Shown: one piece after another, positions 60,943-64,000 of the stretch
Numbering within the stretch: the first letter of the stretch is position 1
How the letters are laid out: the number at the start of each line of letters is the position of its first letter
Notes under the pieces: model-generated
The model's database searches: none
The model's input: only the letters and a program-made list of their open reading frames with translations
Told to the model about the DNA's origin: nothing
NCBI GenBank assembly: GCA_002943765.1
Contig: PQWQ01000003.1
Location: forward strand, 2,417,501-2,481,500
DNA: 64,000 bases
From: Psoroptes ovis
Lineage: Eukaryota > Arthropoda > Arachnida > Sarcoptiformes > Psoroptidae
Reading direction: 5' to 3'
Program-made: the position numbers and the translations under genes

Positions 60943-61433
60943 CCATTTATTTGTTTAATTTATTTTCAAATTTGAAAATAAAAACGGCTAAACCAAACCA
61001 AATAATAATGATTCATGACGTAATAAGTAATAATTTTTCATCATTGTACAATGAATGAATGAATGGATGGATAGATGAATGAATGTGATGAAATGAAACA
61101 AGAAACGGGAAAAATTCTCATAGATATTCTCAAACACAGAATGATACGTGATAGTTTTAGACAATGAATCATAGAAGAATCCAAAAGTAAAAATGAATAA
61201 ATAAATGAATGAATGGTTTAGAATTGTTTGGAGCAAAAAAAAAAAAAAACTGGAAAATTAAATTGTGATAATAATAATAGCAGCAATGTTGAACCATCAT
61301 CATCATAATTTTTCCACTTTTAACCATAGTTTATATGGGATATAACAAACAAATAAAATAAAATTGCATTCAATGATTCTTATTTATTTGTTTGTTGTAT
61401 TTTTATTTGTATTTATTTGAAAAAAATTTTTTG
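60943..61433. other. AT-rich DNA, no gene
   Basis: GAAT/GGAT-type runs near 61050-61085 and an A run at 61235-61249. Confidence 0.6.
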
Positions 61434-61508
61434 GCTGTCCGAAAAGTTTTCTAGTGAATCAATGAGAATTTTCCATTGCAAATTGCTATAAACTTTACGG
61501 ACAACTCA
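61434..61508. mobile_element. Short mariner-like MITE, copy 3
   Basis: About 75 bases. Left GCTGTCCGAAAAGTTTTC; right end, read inward, AGTTGTCCGTAAAGTTTAT. The same terminal motif as the copies at 51.7 and 59.6 kb. Confidence 0.65.
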
Positions 61509-62927
61509 GCATACATGCATTCTTGCTTATTATTTGCTCAATAAAAATAAATGAAATGAATGAATGGAACGCATATATGAATGTATGGAATGCATATCAA
61601 ACATACAAGCGTGAAAAATGGAAAATGATTCAAACGAATTGAACGTATGCATGTCTGCTCTTCTTCGTCGAATAATGTTGGATGTATGGAAGAAAAATAG
61701 AAAATTTTATGGTCAAAAATTCTTGAATATTATTCTTTGAATATCAAGAATCGAAATTCACATCATTTTCAGATATTAGCAGCAGCAGCAGCAGCAGCAA
61801 TAACAACGACGAATGATATTCTATTTACTTTATCCAATTTATACACTTTGTTCCTGGACAATTCTAGACAGCTATGGACTTTTGTTGTTGCTGTTTAATT
61901 CGCTTTTATTTCTGCTTAAATTTTTGTATTTGTTCAGTGTGAAAATATTCACACACAATAAAATATTAAAAGAAATTGCCATGCAAATAAAATGGTGATT
62001 TTCGCCTTCTTTCTTATTGTTGTTGTTCTTGCTATTGCAGTATTTGCCGTTTTATTCTTCATTTCGATTCATTATTCATATGCATATATTCATCATTTAT
62101 ACATTTGTCCATTCATTTATATTCATTCAATAATGATTCAAAATGATTGTGATGGCCTAATGGTGGCCAAAGCATCGAAAAAATGGCTGAAACACCATAC
62201 AAATATAAAAATAAATAAATAAATGTAAATTTCCGCATTTTTTCTTTTTCAAATCTAAAATTTCGATAAAATAATAAATTATTGAACGATTCAAGGGGCG
62301 AAAATCGAAGATGCTTCAGACATATGATATTTCAAATATCCGGTTATCAGACAATAAATATTTGTTGATCGTTTTTTTCCGATCGAAAATTTTGAAAAAA
62401 TTTCGAAAAAAATTTCACACTCTGAGCATATTGAAATCATTATCAAAAATTCATCATATTTTCATCATTATTCATTGAATTTTTGGTCCAAAAATTTTTC
62501 ATTTTGAGATTTTATGAAATTCAAATTTTCATTTTCTTTGAAAAATTCCGCAAACTTTGTCAATACAACGACAGACAAATATTCTCCAGACAAAGCCAAG
62601 ATAGACGCACGTAGATACCATAGAAAATAGAGCAAAGATATGACACAACCAAACACATCATGGTTTTAAAGAAAAAAAAAAAAAAATAGATCAATCATTT
62701 TTCATTTCCATTTTCTTCGAAAAACATTGTTATTATTATTATTATTATGATTCAATCAAATGATAATAATAATTATAATGAATTCTCATCTTCATCGATT
62801 ATATACCATTGATCAATGACGACGACAATGATGATGAATCGATGATGATGATGATGACGGTGATGATGAATCGATCGATTTTTAACGAACCTTACGGAAG
62901 CGAAATTATTATTTTTTATCATTAAAA
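61509..62927. other. AT-rich DNA, no supported gene
   Basis: (CAG)n at 61778-61799. Two overlapping hydrophobic frames, 61813-61998 and 61992-62222, share ATGGTGA at their junction; both look like membrane segments but T-rich sequence can explain them. GAT/CGAT-rich tract at 62817-62880. Confidence 0.5.
61778..61799. repeat. (CAG)n microsatellite
   Basis: About seven CAG/GCA units, one of the few GC-containing simple repeats here. Confidence 0.95.
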
Positions 62928-63026
62928 TTATTTGAATAATAATATTGCACCACCGCCATCGGGACCAGTACCACCACCACCAGGACCACGAATAACATTT
63001 GTAAAATTAATGAAATGTTGCGCCAT
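62928..63026 (-). CDS. Small Gly-rich ORF, 32 aa, possible microprotein or first exon
   Basis: Starts ATGGCG in a good initiation context (GAAGATGGCG) and encodes MAQHFINFTNVIRGP, then a GGGGTGPDGGG stretch, then AILLFK and stop. Its composition contrasts sharply with the AT-rich surroundings, which suggests selection. It may be a complete microprotein or a start exon whose donor I cannot place; GTAAGG at about 62890-62895 lies beyond the stop. It is divergent to the nAChR exon 660 bases away. No family is recognised. Confidence 0.4.
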   Translation of the reverse strand: MAQHFINFTNVIRGPGGGGTGPDGGGAILLFK

Positions 63027-63687
63027 CTTCGATGTTGAAAGTCGATATTGATTTTAAAGAAATTAATTTGAATTTATTTTCCAAGAAATTTCAAATTATT
63101 TCTTCATTACTTTGAAATGAAAACAATTGTATAACGATGGTTTCAAATTGCAATTTCTATTTTTTTTCATCATTTTTTCGTAAGAATTCAGTAACAATGT
63201 TAATGAATTTTTCAATATTATTTTCAAAATATTGAATTTTTGGGTAAATATTGTATTTCATTTTTCATTAAAATTCAATGATGAAAGGGAAAGGAAAAAG
63301 GAAAAAAATTGATATTCCATTTGAATAATGGAATAAAATGAAAATTTTTGCATTTTCATTTAAAAAATCATTTTTCGACAAATAAATATTCAAAATCAAT
63401 ATTTGAATTTTTAATTTAAAATTTGAAAAAAAGGAATAAAAATTTTAAAATAAATAATTTCAGTCGAGTTCCATTCATTATGACTGAATGAATCAATGTT
63501 TATCGACCGATTTTTGGGTAAAATTTCAATTACATAGTGATCGAAATGATGTTTTTGATTCATTTTCATTCATCAGTTATTTTTTGATAATTTTTTTCTT
63601 TTTTCAATATTAATTGAAAATTAATCAATTAATTTTCTTTTTCATATTTTATTCACCCAATCCTTTATAACCAATACATGGATCTAG
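63027..63687. other. Spacer or intron upstream of the nAChR exon
   Basis: AT-rich. On the plus strand it ends in a pyrimidine-rich stretch (TTTTCTTTTTCATATTTT near 63630) suitable for a 3' splice site. No signal-peptide exon was recognised in it. Confidence 0.55.
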
Positions 63688-63824
63688 TTAATTGTTCAGA
63701 AGATGAAGAACGCCTTGTTCGTGATCTATTTCGCGATTATAATAAATTAATACGTCCTGTAAAATTAATCAATGATAGTGTTAAAGTTAATGTTAAATTA
63801 CAATTTATACAATTAATTAATATT
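63688..63824 (+). CDS. Nicotinic acetylcholine receptor subunit, exon for the mature N-terminus (partial gene)
   Basis: This is a pentameric ligand-gated cation channel subunit of the neuromuscular or neuronal membrane. The exon encodes CSEDEERLVRDLFRDYNKLI, then RPVKLINDSVKVNV, then KLQFIQLINI. The block ERLVRDLF…YNKLIRPV and the QLIN end are diagnostic of the first extracellular helix and beta strand, closest to insect beta-type subunits as I recall them. The exon ends in phase 0 after ATT, with GTAAGT at 63825-63830. The start is uncertain: acceptor AG at 63686-63687 or 63698-63699, both leaving phase 1. The in-frame ATG at 63678 is unlikely to be the true start, since a signal peptide is needed. 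The next, usually very short, exon is not seen before the window ends. NDS is a possible N-glycosylation site. Confidence 0.9.
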
Positions 63825-64000
63825 GTAAGTATTATTTTCATTTTTTTGTGATATTTGTCATTTATTGTTTTATCAATAATTGTTTGGCAATAAAGATTAA
63901 CCAATATAACTCGAATTAAGTAACAATAACGCCAAAAATCTTGATATTCAAAATTCAATAAGGCGTTCATCATTATAAATGAAATGAAAAAAAATCTTCA
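63825..64000 (+). other. Start of the following nAChR intron
   Basis: Begins with a consensus donor and contains no recognisable continuation of the receptor coding sequence up to the window edge. Confidence 0.75.

Noticed and set aside
1..64000. CRISPR arrays, bacterial operons, prophage
   Set aside because: No regularly spaced direct repeats and no bacterial gene organisation; the sequence is eukaryotic.

Overview
The window is AT-rich animal nuclear DNA, full of ATC/GAT/AAT microsatellites and A/T runs. Its left end is rDNA and its right end carries the first readable exon of a nicotinic acetylcholine receptor (nAChR) subunit. The short AT-rich introns, animal-type rRNAs and insect-like nAChR exon point to a small-genome arthropod. 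An astigmatid mite is my best guess, but that is inference and was not checked by alignment.

Layout. (1) 1-2724, minus strand: 28S 5' end, ITS2, 5.8S, ITS1 and a full-length 18S rRNA. The unit is transcribed out of the left edge, with 5' ETS and intergenic spacer at 2725 to about 4330 that holds palindromes, a 60-nt near-perfect hairpin and ~80-bp subrepeats. (2) 4335-7793: a graveyard of LTR-retrotransposon pieces. These are a Copia-like LTR, primer-binding site and gag relic, a gag relic on the minus strand, a large inverted repeat with ~257-bp arms, and a plus-strand gag relic whose zinc-knuckle block is duplicated in tandem. (3) About 7.8-29.5 kb: AT-rich sequence with only weak small ORFs. 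(4) 29484-33797: an apparently intact LTR retrotransposon with identical 107-bp LTRs, a 4-bp target duplication, a gag ORF, and a pol ORF in the -1 frame reached through a consensus A AAA AAC slippery site. (5) 33.8-63.7 kb: more AT-rich sequence with three short mariner-like MITEs and several short coding-like islands, all tentative. (6) 63688-63824, plus strand: an exon for the mature N-terminus of an nAChR subunit, ending at a GTAAGT donor.

The best candidate for something new is the retrotransposon at 29.5-33.8 kb. Its Gag resembles the DUF1759 plus three-knuckle Gag usual in BEL/Pao elements, while its Pol has the Ty3/Gypsy order protease-RT-RNase H-integrase. The leader has no recognisable tRNA primer-binding site, the LTR is very short, and the pol stop codon lies inside the 3' LTR. 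Similar gag relics near the rDNA suggest that this Gag family has a longer history in the genome. Long stretches hold no gene I can support. They could be intergenic or a long 5' intron of the nAChR gene, and the sequence alone does not decide.
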